Source: Phenylobacterium sp.
Lineage (GTDB): Bacteria > Pseudomonadota > Alphaproteobacteria > Caulobacterales > Caulobacteraceae
Assembly (NCBI RefSeq): GCF_030651185.1
Contig: NZ_JAUSCJ010000017.1
Span: forward strand, 62,001-126,000
DNA length: 64,000 nucleotides
Direction of reading: 5' to 3'
The first letter of the stretch is position 1. Each line of letters starts with the position of its first letter. The position numbers and the translations under genes were made by a program. Of this stretch, positions 16,862 to 26,582 are shown one piece after another. Under the pieces are notes generated by a model. It was not told the origin of the DNA. It saw only the letters and a list, made by a program, of their open reading frames with translations, and ran no database searches.

Positions 16862-17799
16862 TGGAAAAAGACGCCAACTACGCCCTGGTGGGCCTTTCGA
16901 CCCTGATCCTGTTCCTGGGCATGGTGATCTTCGGCGTGTGGCTGGCCAAGGTCCAGTTCAGCCGGGACTACCAGCTTTATGACATCGTCTTCCAGGGACC
17001 GATCAACGGCCTGACCCAGGGCGGTGAGGTGCGGTTCAACGGCATCAAGGTGGGCGAGGTCACCAAGATCGAGCTCGCGCGCGACAATCCCAAGAACGTG
17101 GTCGCCCGCGCCCGCGTCACCTCCGACGTGCCGATCCGGGTGGACTCCGTGGCCACCCTGGAGCCCCAGGGCATCACAGGGGTGAACTATATACAGATCA
17201 GCGCCGGGACGCCCTCCAAGCCGCTGCTTCAGGACGTCACCCAGGAGGGCAAGGTCCCGATGATCCGCAGCCAGCGCAGTACGTTGTCCGACCTGCTCGA
17301 GGGCGGCGGGACGGTGCTGAGCCGTACCGTCGAGGCCCTGGATCGGGTCAACAAGGTGCTGTCGGATCAAAACGTGAAGGTCTTCTCCGCGGCGCTCAGC
17401 GACACCCAGGCGGTGACCGCCGAACTGCGGGAGCGCAAGGCGGTGATCGCCGACGCGCAGAAGGCCCTGCAGAGCATCGACACCGCCGCCCAGTCCATCA
17501 CCGCGCTGGGCCAGTCGGGCCAAAATCTCCTGGAAGGCGACGGCCAGCGGACGATGAAGAACGTCGCCGACGCCGCCGAGGAGGCCAAGGCCGCGGCCAA
17601 GGACCTGCGTCAGATCATGGGCAAGCTCGAGGGGCCGGCCAGCGACTTCGCCACCACCGGCCTGCCGCAGATCACCGCGGCGACCGTGCAGCTGCAACAG
17701 ACCGCCGAGGCGCTTGAGCGCCTGGCCAACGAACTCCAGACCAATCCCCGGGGCGCCGTCGGCAAACCGCCCGCCAAGGAAATCGAGGTGAAGCCATGA
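16861..17799 (+). CDS. mlaD: MlaD/MCE-domain protein
   Basis: N-terminal TM; YDIVFQGPINGLTQGGEVRFNGIKVGEV. Confidence 0.9.
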   Translation: MEKDANYALVGLSTLILFLGMVIFGVWLAKVQFSRDYQLYDIVFQGPINGLTQGGEVRFNGIKVGEVTKIELARDNPKNVVARARVTSDVPIRVDSVATLEPQGITGVNYIQISAGTPSKPLLQDVTQEGKVPMIRSQRSTLSDLLEGGGTVLSRTVEALDRVNKVLSDQNVKVFSAALSDTQAVTAELRERKAVIADAQKALQSIDTAAQSITALGQSGQNLLEGDGQRTMKNVADAAEEAKAAAKDLRQIMGKLEGPASDFATTGLPQITAATVQLQQTAEALERLANELQTNPRGAVGKPPAKEIEVKP

Positions 17800-18437
17800 C
17801 CCGCCTGCAGCGCCTGATCCGGCTCTCGGCCGTGGCCCTGACCGCCGTGGCCCTGACCGGCTGCATCTCGCTCTTCCCCAAGAGCAAGCCGGCCAACCTC
17901 TACCAGTTCGACTACGTCATGCCCGCCAGCGCGGCGCCGGCGGCGACGTCCCCCGGCGGCATGTTCGGGGTGCTGAAACTCTCCAGCGGCTTCACCAAGG
18001 CCGCGGCCGGCGACCGGATCATGACCGTCACCGGCGGCAGCGACGTGGCCTATATCGCCGAGGCCCGCTGGGCCTCGCCGGCCTCGGTGCTGTTCGATGA
18101 GGCCGTGAACCGGGCCTTCGAACAGGACGGCGCCCCCGCCCGCCTGATCAGCCGCGGCGAGATCGGCAAGTCAGACTATGTGCTGAAGCTCGACGTCCGC
18201 GACTTCCAGGTCAACTACGCCTCGCCCAAGGGCCGGCCCTCGGTGGTGGTGAACGTCCGCGCTGTGCTGACCCGCTCGGCCGACCGCAGCGTGGCGGCCG
18301 AGCGCAGCTTCACCCAGACCGTCGCCGCCGACGACGATCGCCAGGCCGCCATCGTGCGCGCCTTCACCGTGGCGGTGAGCGGCGTGCTGCGGGACCTGGT
18401 GGAATGGACCGCGGCGCTCGGGAAGGCTCCGGACTAA
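17796..18437 (+). CDS. ABC-type transport auxiliary lipoprotein
   Basis: Lipobox LTGCISLFP; operon context with mlaEFD. Confidence 0.8.
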   Translation: MTRLQRLIRLSAVALTAVALTGCISLFPKSKPANLYQFDYVMPASAAPAATSPGGMFGVLKLSSGFTKAAAGDRIMTVTGGSDVAYIAEARWASPASVLFDEAVNRAFEQDGAPARLISRGEIGKSDYVLKLDVRDFQVNYASPKGRPSVVVNVRAVLTRSADRSVAAERSFTQTVAADDDRQAAIVRAFTVAVSGVLRDLVEWTAALGKAPD

Positions 18438-18490
18438 CCCGGGAGCGCCGGCCCAGGTGGCGGCCCTGCGCCGACGCTACACCGAGTAGG

Positions 18491-19387
18491 TCAGCCCTCC
18501 AGGCCGTTGATGCGTTTGGCCGCCGTCACGGTGTTGGAGAGCAGGCAGGCCACGGTCATAAGGCCGATGCCTCCCGGCACAGGGGTGATGTTGGCGGCGA
18601 CCTTCTCGGCCGACTTGAAGTCCACGTCGCCGACCAGCTTGGTCTTGCCGGCGGCGGCCTTGACCGGATCGCGGAAGGGCACGCGGTTGATGCCCACGTC
18701 GATCACGGTGGCGCCGGGTTTGATCCAGTCCCCCTTGATCATCTGGGGACGCCCCACGGCGGCCACCAGAATGTCGGCCTCGCGGCAGACGGCGGGCAGG
18801 TCGACCGTGCGCGAGTGGGCGATGGTGACCGTGCAGTCTGCCTGCAGCAGCAGCTGGGCGATCGGGCGGCCCACCAGCACCGAGCGCCCCACCACCACGG
18901 CCCGTTTGCCGGCCAGGTTACCCAGCGTCTGGCGCAGCACCAGCATGCAGCCCAGCGGCGTGCAGGGAATGAGCGCCGGCATGCCGCTGGCCAGCAGGCC
19001 GGCATTGACCACCGTCAGTCCGTCGACATCCTTGTTGGGATCGATGGCCGCCAGGACCATCTTCTCATCGAGGTGCCTGGGCAGGGGCATCTGAACCAGG
19101 ATGCCGTGAACCTTGGGGTCGGCGTTGAGCTGCTCCACCAGTGCCATCAGCTCATCCTGGCGCGTGTCGGCGGCCAGCCTGTGAGTCTCTGAGTGCATGC
19201 CCGCGGCCAGGGAGTGCTCGCCCTTGGACCTCACATAGACCTGACTGGCCGGATCCTCGCCCACCAACACCACCGCCAGGCCCGGCTGGAGGCCGTGCTC
19301 GGCCTTGAGCATGGCCACCTCGCCCGCCGCCTGCGCGCGGACCAGTTCGGCCAGGGACTTCACATCGATAGTGTGGGCTGAGGTCAT
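18491..19387 (-). CDS. folD: Bifunctional methylenetetrahydrofolate dehydrogenase/cyclohydrolase
   Basis: [57 protein letters not shown]. Confidence 0.95.
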   Translation of the reverse strand: MTSAHTIDVKSLAELVRAQAAGEVAMLKAEHGLQPGLAVVLVGEDPASQVYVRSKGEHSLAAGMHSETHRLAADTRQDELMALVEQLNADPKVHGILVQMPLPRHLDEKMVLAAIDPNKDVDGLTVVNAGLLASGMPALIPCTPLGCMLVLRQTLGNLAGKRAVVVGRSVLVGRPIAQLLLQADCTVTIAHSRTVDLPAVCREADILVAAVGRPQMIKGDWIKPGATVIDVGINRVPFRDPVKAAAGKTKLVGDVDFKSAEKVAANITPVPGGIGLMTVACLLSNTVTAAKRINGLEG

Positions 19388-19467
19388 GAACGCTCCTGAA
19401 TTCGCCGGAACTCGCGCCTCGACTATCCGTTCACGTCGCGCCGCGCAATGTGGCCGGGAGCGGATGC

Positions 19468-19962
19468 ATGTCTGGGTTCACGACCTTCTTCACCAAGTTC
19501 TCCACGTCCGTCTCCAAATGGACAGGCCGGCCCCTCGTCTTCGCCTGCTGCTGCGGCCTGGTGATCCTGTGGGCGCTGTCGGGTCCGGTCTTCGGATTTT
19601 CCGACACTTGGCAGCTGGTGATCAACACCTCGACGACCATCATCACCTTCCTGATGGTGTTCCTGATCCAGAACACTCAGAACCGCGACAGCAATGCCCT
19701 GCACGCCAAGCTTGACGAGCTGATCCGCGTCTCGGAGGGCGAGAACGGCTTCATCGGCATTGAGAATCTGACCGACGAGGAACTGGAAGCGATCCTGGCC
19801 GAATGCGACAAGAACGCCACTGAACTTCGCATGGCGAGCAAGAAGCGCGGCCGTAACGGCGAACTGCCCTCGCTTCACGCCAGTAAGAATAAGGCTGAAG
19901 CCCCCTCGGCCAGGCGCAAGGCCAAGCCGACGCCCCGCAAGACCGCCGAGCGGTCGGCATAG
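19468..19962 (+). CDS. Low-affinity iron permease family protein
   Basis: [66 protein letters not shown]. Confidence 0.88.
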   Translation: MSGFTTFFTKFSTSVSKWTGRPLVFACCCGLVILWALSGPVFGFSDTWQLVINTSTTIITFLMVFLIQNTQNRDSNALHAKLDELIRVSEGENGFIGIENLTDEELEAILAECDKNATELRMASKKRGRNGELPSLHASKNKAEAPSARRKAKPTPRKTAERSA

Positions 19963-20003
19963 ATCAGGCGGCCGGCGCTCACCGAACTACGGGACGCTGG
20001 CCA

Positions 20004-21011
20004 TCAACGGCCGCTGAAGAGCGAGTCGTAGGGATCGACCTTGCCGCTGACGGAGTCGGCGACCGAGGCGGGCGGCCAACCTAGCTTGACCCTGAGGCTC
20101 TCGTCCCAGGCCTGGGCGATCAGGTCGCGCAGTTCCGAGGCGCCGGCGGCCAGCCGTTCGGTGGCGAAGGCCACGCCGCGCGCGTTGCCAGGGGTGAAGG
20201 CTCCGGCCTTCTCCAGTTCGTAGAGCGGCGCCACCTGGCGGCCAGCCACCAGCAGATAGGACGACACCCGCGCCTCGATGGGCCCGGCGCTGGTCTTCAG
20301 CGGCGAGAGATTGGCGCGGATCATGGCCGGGGTCACGTTCTCGGCGGCGAAGACGTCCTCGAAGGGCGCGTGGATCTTGGCCGTCGTGTAGCCGTTGGGG
20401 TTCGGGTAATCGCCCCAGCCGTTGTAGTGGGCGCTGACGTGCAGGGGCTGGGAGCCATCGCCGACGTAGTGGGCGAGGTAGCCGATGGTCACCAGCATCA
20501 GCTGCTCGCGGCGCAGGCGGTCGGCGTGGATCCAAGCCCGGCGAGCCTTGTTCTTCTCCCGCTTCTCGGCGGCCATGCCCATGCGCCAGTAGCCCATGTC
20601 GGTGACCAGCTGCTGGTACTTCTCGATGATGGCGTAGGGCAGATAGCCGGCCTTCCAGCTATCCTGGCCGGCGGCGCGCAGCGCGGTCTCATAGGCCGCG
20701 CGGGTGGGCGGCAGGGCTGACAGCATCGGGCCGCCGAGGATGCGGCCATCCTCCTCGTAGTCGACGAAGTGAGCGGGATCGAGATTGCTGCCATGAACCC
20801 GGCCCGACGCCTTGGAGCGGTCGGGTTCCCGCGACAGCTCACCGATCGCCTCGATCCCGGCGGGGCTGCGCAGGAAGGCCGGGAGGGTCGGCGGCAGGGC
20901 GCGCGCCGCCTCCTGGCCGATCATCCTGTGACCGGGATTGCTCCAGGCGAAGGCGGGAGCCGGGAGGGCGGCGAGGAGCAGGACGGCGAGGCGGACGGCA
21001 TTGAGTTTCAT
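20004..21011 (-). CDS. Secreted S1/P1-type nuclease
   Basis: FAWSNPGHRMIGQEAARAL, VTIGYLAHYVGDGSQPLHVSAHYN. Confidence 0.88.
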   Translation of the reverse strand: MKLNAVRLAVLLLAALPAPAFAWSNPGHRMIGQEAARALPPTLPAFLRSPAGIEAIGELSREPDRSKASGRVHGSNLDPAHFVDYEEDGRILGGPMLSALPPTRAAYETALRAAGQDSWKAGYLPYAIIEKYQQLVTDMGYWRMGMAAEKREKNKARRAWIHADRLRREQLMLVTIGYLAHYVGDGSQPLHVSAHYNGWGDYPNPNGYTTAKIHAPFEDVFAAENVTPAMIRANLSPLKTSAGPIEARVSSYLLVAGRQVAPLYELEKAGAFTPGNARGVAFATERLAAGASELRDLIAQAWDESLRVKLGWPPASVADSVSGKVDPYDSLFSGR

Positions 21012-21090
21012 GTCTGCGATTTGAGCCCGGCCACCACCGAAGGCAAGCGCCACGACGCGCGCCCAGGGCCGAGGAGCTTCGCAGAACCGG

Positions 21091-21672
21091 TCAGGCGATG
21101 TTCAGGGCCCTTTCCGTCCGCGCGATCCAGGCCTGGACCTTCGGATAGTCGGCGAGACGGAACCCGCCGTCCCCGGCTTCCCGCGTGTAGGCCACCAGGG
21201 CGACGTCGGCGAGGCTGACCGCCTCCCCCACCAGGAACGGCGAGGCCGCAAGGCCGTCCTCCAGCCGCTGCAGCGCCGCCTTGCCGCGCTCGACGATCCG
21301 CGGCTCCAGATCGGCCACGGGCTTGCCCTGATAGCGCACCTGGAAGCGGGCCACGGCCACATAGGGCTCATGACTGTACTGCTCCCAGAACATCCACTCC
21401 AGCATGCGGGCGCGGTCATAGGCGTCGGTGGGGATCAGGTCGGAGCCTTCCGCAAGGTACAGGATGATGGCGTTGGACTGGGCCAGCGGCCGGCCACCGT
21501 CCAGGATCACCGCCGGGACCTGGCCGGCCGGGTTCAGGGCCAGGAATTCCGGCGTTCGGGTGGCGGCCTTGAGGACGTCGGTCTCGATCCACTCATAGGA
21601 CAGCCTGAGATGATCGGCCGTCCACTTCACCTTCAGGCAGTTGCCCGAGATCGAGTCGCCAAAGATGCGCAT
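21091..21672 (-). CDS. Glutathione S-transferase family protein
   Basis: NPAGQVPAVILDGGRPLAQSNAIILYLAEGSDLIP. Confidence 0.88.
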   Translation of the reverse strand: MRIFGDSISGNCLKVKWTADHLRLSYEWIETDVLKAATRTPEFLALNPAGQVPAVILDGGRPLAQSNAIILYLAEGSDLIPTDAYDRARMLEWMFWEQYSHEPYVAVARFQVRYQGKPVADLEPRIVERGKAALQRLEDGLAASPFLVGEAVSLADVALVAYTREAGDGGFRLADYPKVQAWIARTERALNIA

Positions 21673-21838
21673 GCGCCCTGCCCCCGTTGTTGCAGGCAGC
21701 TTGATAGACGAAGAGTCCACAGGCGCAATCGATGCTGTCTACAGGGGTCTGTTAGCGGAGCTATTCCCGGGGTTGCCCTGTCGCCGGAGTCCCGCTACTC
21801 AGACCCTCGCTGACAGATCAACGACGTAGGATCCCCAT

Positions 21839-22318
21839 ATGGGACGCCACCTCGCCGCCCTGGCCGCCCTTCCCCTTCTGGCTTTCGGAGGTGGAGCGCA
21901 CGCCGCTCCCTCCGACCCCATCGGGGATCTCCTGATGAACGCCCTGACAGGCGCCGTGCCGGGTTCGGCCGACTATCGCCTGAAGGCCACCCTCTATCAT
22001 GCCGGCGCCAAGGGCGTTGGCGGCCTGGACTCGCTGGGCTGCAAGGTGGTGGCCATGCGCACCGCGGCCATCGACAAAACCCTGATCCCGCGCCGGACCA
22101 TCCTGTTCATCAAGGAAACGGTGGGGCTCTCGATGCCCGACGGCTCAGCCCATGACGGCTACTGGTACGCCTCCGACGTGGGCGGCGCGATCAAGGGCCA
22201 GAGGATCGACCTGTTCACCGGCTCGGGCTCCAGCTCGATGAAGCCCCTGCGGCCGCTGAACCTCTCGCAACTGACGGTCACCAAGGCCGGCCAGTTCAAG
22301 GGCTGCCCCCCGAAGTAA
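21839..22318 (+). CDS. Secreted 3D-domain protein
   Basis: Signal peptide; YWYASDVGGAIKGQRIDLFTGSG. Confidence 0.7.
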   Translation: MGRHLAALAALPLLAFGGGAHAAPSDPIGDLLMNALTGAVPGSADYRLKATLYHAGAKGVGGLDSLGCKVVAMRTAAIDKTLIPRRTILFIKETVGLSMPDGSAHDGYWYASDVGGAIKGQRIDLFTGSGSSSMKPLRPLNLSQLTVTKAGQFKGCPPK

Positions 22319-22327
22319 GCCTCGACG

Positions 22328-22482
22328 ATGCTCCCCTCCTGGGGGAGCTGGCGCGAAGCGCCTGAGGGGGACTTTGACTCTTGTTTGAGGGCTCGAAGTG
22401 GTCGCCTACGGCGATCCCCCTCCGACCCGCACCTTCGGTGCGCGCCACCTCCCCCACATCGGCGCTGCGCGCCTGGGGGAGG
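22328..22482. repeat. Compound palindromic intergenic repeat
   Basis: Nested hairpins GGCGC-GAA-GCGCC, TCGCC-TAC-GGCGA, GCACC-TTC-GGTGC, CCTCCCCC...GGGGGAGG between convergent genes. Confidence 0.6.
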
Positions 22483-22491
22483 ATCCAGACC

Positions 22492-23301
22492 TCAGGTCTC
22501 GACGAAGGCCCTCTCGAGCACGTAGTCGCCGGGGCTGGCCAGCGAACCCTCAACATAACCACGGGCTTCCAGCAGGGTCTTCAGATCGGCCAGGACCGAG
22601 GGACCGCCGCACAGCATCAGGCGGTCGACGGCGGGGTCCAGCGGCGGCAGGCCCAGGTCCTCGAAGATCTTGCCCGAGGCGATCAGGTCGGTGATCCGGC
22701 CCTGGTGCTTGAAGGGCTCGCGGGTGACGGTGGGATAGTAGCGCAGCTTGGGCGCGACGATCTCGCCGAGGATCTCGTCCTGCGGCAGCTCGGTCTCGAA
22801 CAGCTCGCGATAGTTCAGGTCGGCGACGTTGCGCACCGTGTGGGTGACGATGACCTCGTCGAACCGATCATAGACCTCAGGGTCGCGGGCCAGGCTCAGC
22901 CACGGGGCCAGGCCGGTGCCGGTGCCCAGCATGTAGAGACGCTTGCCGGGCTTCAGGCCGTCCAGCACCAGGGTGCCGGTGGGCTTCTTGCCGATCAGCA
23001 CCTGGTCGCCGACCTGGATTTTCTGCAGGCGCGAGGTCAGCGGGCCGCTTTCCACCTTGATGGAATAGAATTCCAGTTCGTCGTGCCAGGACGGCGAGGC
23101 GATGGAATAGGCGCGCAGCAACGGCTTGCCGTCCACCTCCAGGCCCACCATCACGAACTGGCCGCTCTGGAAGCGGAAGGCCGGATCCCGCGTCGTGCGG
23201 AAGGAGAACAGGCTGTCAGTCCAGTGCTGGACCCAGGTCACGGTCTCATGGAGGAAGGCGCCGGCCTTCTTGGCCGGGGCGGCGGCGGTCACATCGGTCA
23301 T
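22492..23301 (-). CDS. fpr: Ferredoxin--NADP reductase
   Basis: FRFQSGQFVMVGLEVDGKPLLRAYSIASP, LYMLGTGTGLAPWLSLARDPEVYDRFDEVIVTHTVR. Confidence 0.92.
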   Translation of the reverse strand: MTDVTAAAPAKKAGAFLHETVTWVQHWTDSLFSFRTTRDPAFRFQSGQFVMVGLEVDGKPLLRAYSIASPSWHDELEFYSIKVESGPLTSRLQKIQVGDQVLIGKKPTGTLVLDGLKPGKRLYMLGTGTGLAPWLSLARDPEVYDRFDEVIVTHTVRNVADLNYRELFETELPQDEILGEIVAPKLRYYPTVTREPFKHQGRITDLIASGKIFEDLGLPPLDPAVDRLMLCGGPSVLADLKTLLEARGYVEGSLASPGDYVLERAFVET

Positions 23302-23334
23302 GATCGGTCTGCTTAAAGCTTTTCGGGTCGCGGA

Positions 23335-24072
23335 CTAGATATCGCCGCCGACATTCGTCACGGCGTCGGGCGCGCGGGCGACATGTATGCCGCATTCGGT
23401 CTTTTCGGAACCCGCCCAGCGACCGGCGCGCACATCCTCGCCTTCTTCCACCGCCTTGGTGCAGGGCCAGCAGCCGATGGAGGGGAAGCCCTGGGCCACC
23501 AGGGGGTGGGCCGGCAGGTCATGCTCAGCCATGTAGGCGTCGAGCTCGGTCTTGCCCCAGTTGGCCAGGGGATTGAACTTCACCTGGCCGTCGGCCTGCT
23601 CCACCACCGGCAGGGACAGGCGGTCGCCGCCGTGGAAGCGCTTGCGGCCGGTGATCCAGCCGTCGAAGTCCTTCAGGGCGGTGTCCAGCGGGATCACCTT
23701 GCGGATGTTGCAGCAGGCGTCGGTGTCGGTCTGCCAGAGGTTGGCCTTGGGATCGACGGTGGCCAGGTCGGTATAGAGCGGCCGCAGGTCGCGCACGTCG
23801 GTGAGGCCGAGCTTGCTGGCCAGGTTGCGCCGATAGTCCAGCGTCTGGCCAAACAGCATGCCCGTATCCAGGAACATGATCGGCATGTCCGGCTTGATCC
23901 TGGACACCATGTGCAGCAGCACCGCGGACTCCGCCCCGAAGGAAGAGACCAGGGCCAGCTTGTCGCCGAAGGTCTCGACCGCCGATTCCAGCACCGTCAC
24001 CGGGTGGGCGTGGCGCAGTTCGGCGTCGAGGCGCAGGGCGATCTGCGGGCGTTCCAGGTTATCAAAGGCCAT
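23335..24072 (-). CDS. cysH: Phosphoadenylyl-sulfate reductase
   Basis: LALVSSFGAESAVLLHMVSRI, DACCNIRKV, ECGIH C-terminal cysteine motif. Confidence 0.93.
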   Translation of the reverse strand: MAFDNLERPQIALRLDAELRHAHPVTVLESAVETFGDKLALVSSFGAESAVLLHMVSRIKPDMPIMFLDTGMLFGQTLDYRRNLASKLGLTDVRDLRPLYTDLATVDPKANLWQTDTDACCNIRKVIPLDTALKDFDGWITGRKRFHGGDRLSLPVVEQADGQVKFNPLANWGKTELDAYMAEHDLPAHPLVAQGFPSIGCWPCTKAVEEGEDVRAGRWAGSEKTECGIHVARAPDAVTNVGGDI

Positions 24073-24074
24073 GC

Positions 24075-24578
24075 TCAGGACTCCGCGCGCTCGGTGAAGG
24101 CCGGAGTGCGGCCATCAGGGGCGCGTTGATAGACGTGACGATGACGATTGGCGGCGTGGGCCCATTGGGCGGGGCTCGAGCCGTCAGCAGCTTCAAAAGA
24201 GTCGCAGCCGCAGCGGGTCAGGAAGTTGGCCTCCTCGCGGAGCACCTCCCCCACCGCGCGGACCTCGCCCGTGAAGCCGAAGCGTTCACGCAGCAGGTGG
24301 GCCGTGGAGAAACCGCGGCCATCGCGGTACTTCGGGAAGGCGACGGCCACCACCGCCAGCTTGGGCAGGTCGTAGGCCAGCGCCTCGACCTCCTCGTCCG
24401 GCTCGATGCGCACGCCCACGGCGCGGCCCTGGGAGATCAGGGCGTCGCCCTCGGCGGAGAACCGGGTCAGGGAGATGATCACATCGCCCGGAGGCATGCC
24501 CTCATCGTCGGCGACATGGGTGAAGGGGTCGTCGGCCGAGACGAACTGGCCGCCCTCGATCCTAATGAGCTTCGGCAT
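24075..24578 (-). CDS. DUF934-family protein
   Basis: Lies between cysI and cysH; LPKLAVVAVAFPKYRDGRGFSTAHLLRERFGF. Confidence 0.85.
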   Translation of the reverse strand: MPKLIRIEGGQFVSADDPFTHVADDEGMPPGDVIISLTRFSAEGDALISQGRAVGVRIEPDEEVEALAYDLPKLAVVAVAFPKYRDGRGFSTAHLLRERFGFTGEVRAVGEVLREEANFLTRCGCDSFEAADGSSPAQWAHAANRHRHVYQRAPDGRTPAFTERAES

Positions 24579-26217
24579 AGACAGCCTCCTTGAAGGGGGC
24601 GACGCCCGTACGGCGGAAGGTGTCGAGGAAACGCTCCCCCTCCGCGCGCTCGCGCAGATAGACCTCGACGATGGTGTCGATGGCGTCGGTGACGCGGTCG
24701 GCGGGAAGCGCCGGGCCCAGCATCTTGCCAACCTCGGCGTCCTCGGCTCCGGAGCCGCCCAGGGTGAGCTGGTAGAACTCCTCGCCCTTCTTATCGACGC
24801 CCAGGATGCCGATGTGGCCCACATGGTGGTGGCCGCAGGCGTTGATGCAGCCGCTGATCTTGATCTTCAGCTCCCCCACCAGCTCGGCGCGGTCCTGGTC
24901 AGCGAAGCGGTGAGCGATGTCCTGGGCGATCGGGATGGCGCGCGCATTGGCGAGCGCGCAGTAGTCCAGGCCCGGGCAGGCGATGATGTCGGTGATCAGG
25001 TTGATGTTGGGCGTGGCCAGGCCCGCCGCGGCCAGGGCCTGGAACACCGCGTGGGCGTCGTCCAGCTTGACGTGCGGCAGGACCAGGTTCTGCTCGTGGG
25101 TGATGCGGATGTCATTCTGGCCGTAGCGTTCGCCCAGGTCGGCCACCACGTCCATCTGGTCGGAGGTGGCGTCGCCAGGCGTATCGCCGATCCCCTTCAG
25201 GGAAATCTCGACAATGGTGTAGCCGGGCCGCTTGTGAGGCTTGAGGTTATTGCGGGCGAAGCGCGCGAAGGCCGGATCGGCGGCCTTGGCGGTCTCGAAG
25301 GCTTCCGAGCGGTTCACCAGGGTGTCGAAGGTCTTCGGCGCGAAGGCCGCGCGGATGCGGGCGATCTCGAGGTCGGGCATGTCGGCGTTCGGGCCGACCT
25401 TCTCCCACTCTTCCTCGACCTGACGCGCGAACTCCTCGCGGCCCAGGGCGGCCACCAGGATCTTGATCCGGGCCTTGTAGCTGTTGTCCCGGCGGCCGTG
25501 GCGGTTGTAGACCCGCAGCGTCGCGTCCAGGTACGAGAACAGCCGGTTGGCCGGCAGGAACTCCTTGATGGTCGGGCCGACATAGGGCGTGCGCCCCATC
25601 CCGCCGCCGACGATCACCTCAAAGCCCATCGTCCCGTCACGGGCGCGGCGGACCACCAGGCCGATGTCATGGACCCGGGCCGCCGTGCGGTCTTTCGGCG
25701 CGGCGGTGACCGCGAACTTGAACTTGCGCGGCAGGTGGCTGAACTCGGGATGCAGCATCGACCACTGCCGGATCGCCTCGGACCAGACGCGCGGGTCGTC
25801 GATCTCTTCGGCCGTCGCCCCGGCATAGGGGTCGGATGTGACGTTGCGGATGCAGTTGCCGCTGGTCTGGATGGCGTGCAGGTCGACGGTGGCCAGCTCC
25901 TCCAGGATCGAGGGCGCCTCGCGGAGCTTGATCCAATGGAACTGCAGGTTGGTACGGGTCGTGAAGTGACCGTAGCCCTTGTCGTACTTGCGGCCGATGT
26001 CGGCCAGCTTGCGCAGCTGGGTGGCGTTCAGCGACCCATAGGGGATGGCGACCCGCAGCATGTAGGCGTGCAACTGCAGGTACAGACCGTTGCGCAGACG
26101 CAGCGCTTTGAACTGGTCTTCGGTGATCTCGCCGGCCAGGCGGCGTTCCACCTGTTCCTTGAACTCCGCGGCCCGGTCGGCCAGGAATTCCCTGTCGATG
26201 GTGTCGTACTGATACAT
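24562..26217 (-). CDS. cysI: Nitrite/sulfite reductase (hemoprotein)
   Basis: FTTRTNLQFHW, ISGCINACGHHHVGHIGILGVDKKGEEFYQLTLGG. Confidence 0.92.
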   Translation of the reverse strand: MYQYDTIDREFLADRAAEFKEQVERRLAGEITEDQFKALRLRNGLYLQLHAYMLRVAIPYGSLNATQLRKLADIGRKYDKGYGHFTTRTNLQFHWIKLREAPSILEELATVDLHAIQTSGNCIRNVTSDPYAGATAEEIDDPRVWSEAIRQWSMLHPEFSHLPRKFKFAVTAAPKDRTAARVHDIGLVVRRARDGTMGFEVIVGGGMGRTPYVGPTIKEFLPANRLFSYLDATLRVYNRHGRRDNSYKARIKILVAALGREEFARQVEEEWEKVGPNADMPDLEIARIRAAFAPKTFDTLVNRSEAFETAKAADPAFARFARNNLKPHKRPGYTIVEISLKGIGDTPGDATSDQMDVVADLGERYGQNDIRITHEQNLVLPHVKLDDAHAVFQALAAAGLATPNINLITDIIACPGLDYCALANARAIPIAQDIAHRFADQDRAELVGELKIKISGCINACGHHHVGHIGILGVDKKGEEFYQLTLGGSGAEDAEVGKMLGPALPADRVTDAIDTIVEVYLRERAEGERFLDTFRRTGVAPFKEAVYAEAH

Positions 26218-26222
26218 CGGCC

Positions 26223-26582
26223 CTACTTACGCTTGATCAGGTTGACGCGGCCCGTGGACCGCGAGGCGCCGGTGGCGTGCATCAGGGCCTCGATGGCCGC
26301 ACCGCCCTCGGCCTGCTTGCCATGACCCCGATGATTGGGGGGACCGAGCGCCCGGATGCGCTCGCGGTAGCTGAGCGGCGCCCAGAGCCCCTCGCTCTCG
26401 ATCAGGTCGATCAGATAGACGTCGATCACCGTATTGGGCTGGGACTTGCCCTGCCCCTCGGCGGCCTCGCCGCCGGCGGCGTCGGCGAACAGCTCGGCGT
26501 CGGCGAAGCGTTCGACCCACGCGCCCTTGTTCCAGAACACGACCTCGCCGTCGTCGAGGCGATTAGCGGTCAAGGCTTTCAT
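26223..26582 (-). CDS. DUF2849-family protein
   Basis: MKALTANRLDDGEVVFWNKGAWVERFADAELF; between cobA and cysI. Confidence 0.8.
   Translation of the reverse strand: MKALTANRLDDGEVVFWNKGAWVERFADAELFADAAGGEAAEGQGKSQPNTVIDVYLIDLIESEGLWAPLSYRERIRALGPPNHRGHGKQAEGGAAIEALMHATGASRSTGRVNLIKRK

Noticed and set aside
24406-26325. 639-aa plus-strand ORF antisense to cysI
   Set aside because: No recognisable domain; opposite strand encodes conserved sulfite reductase.
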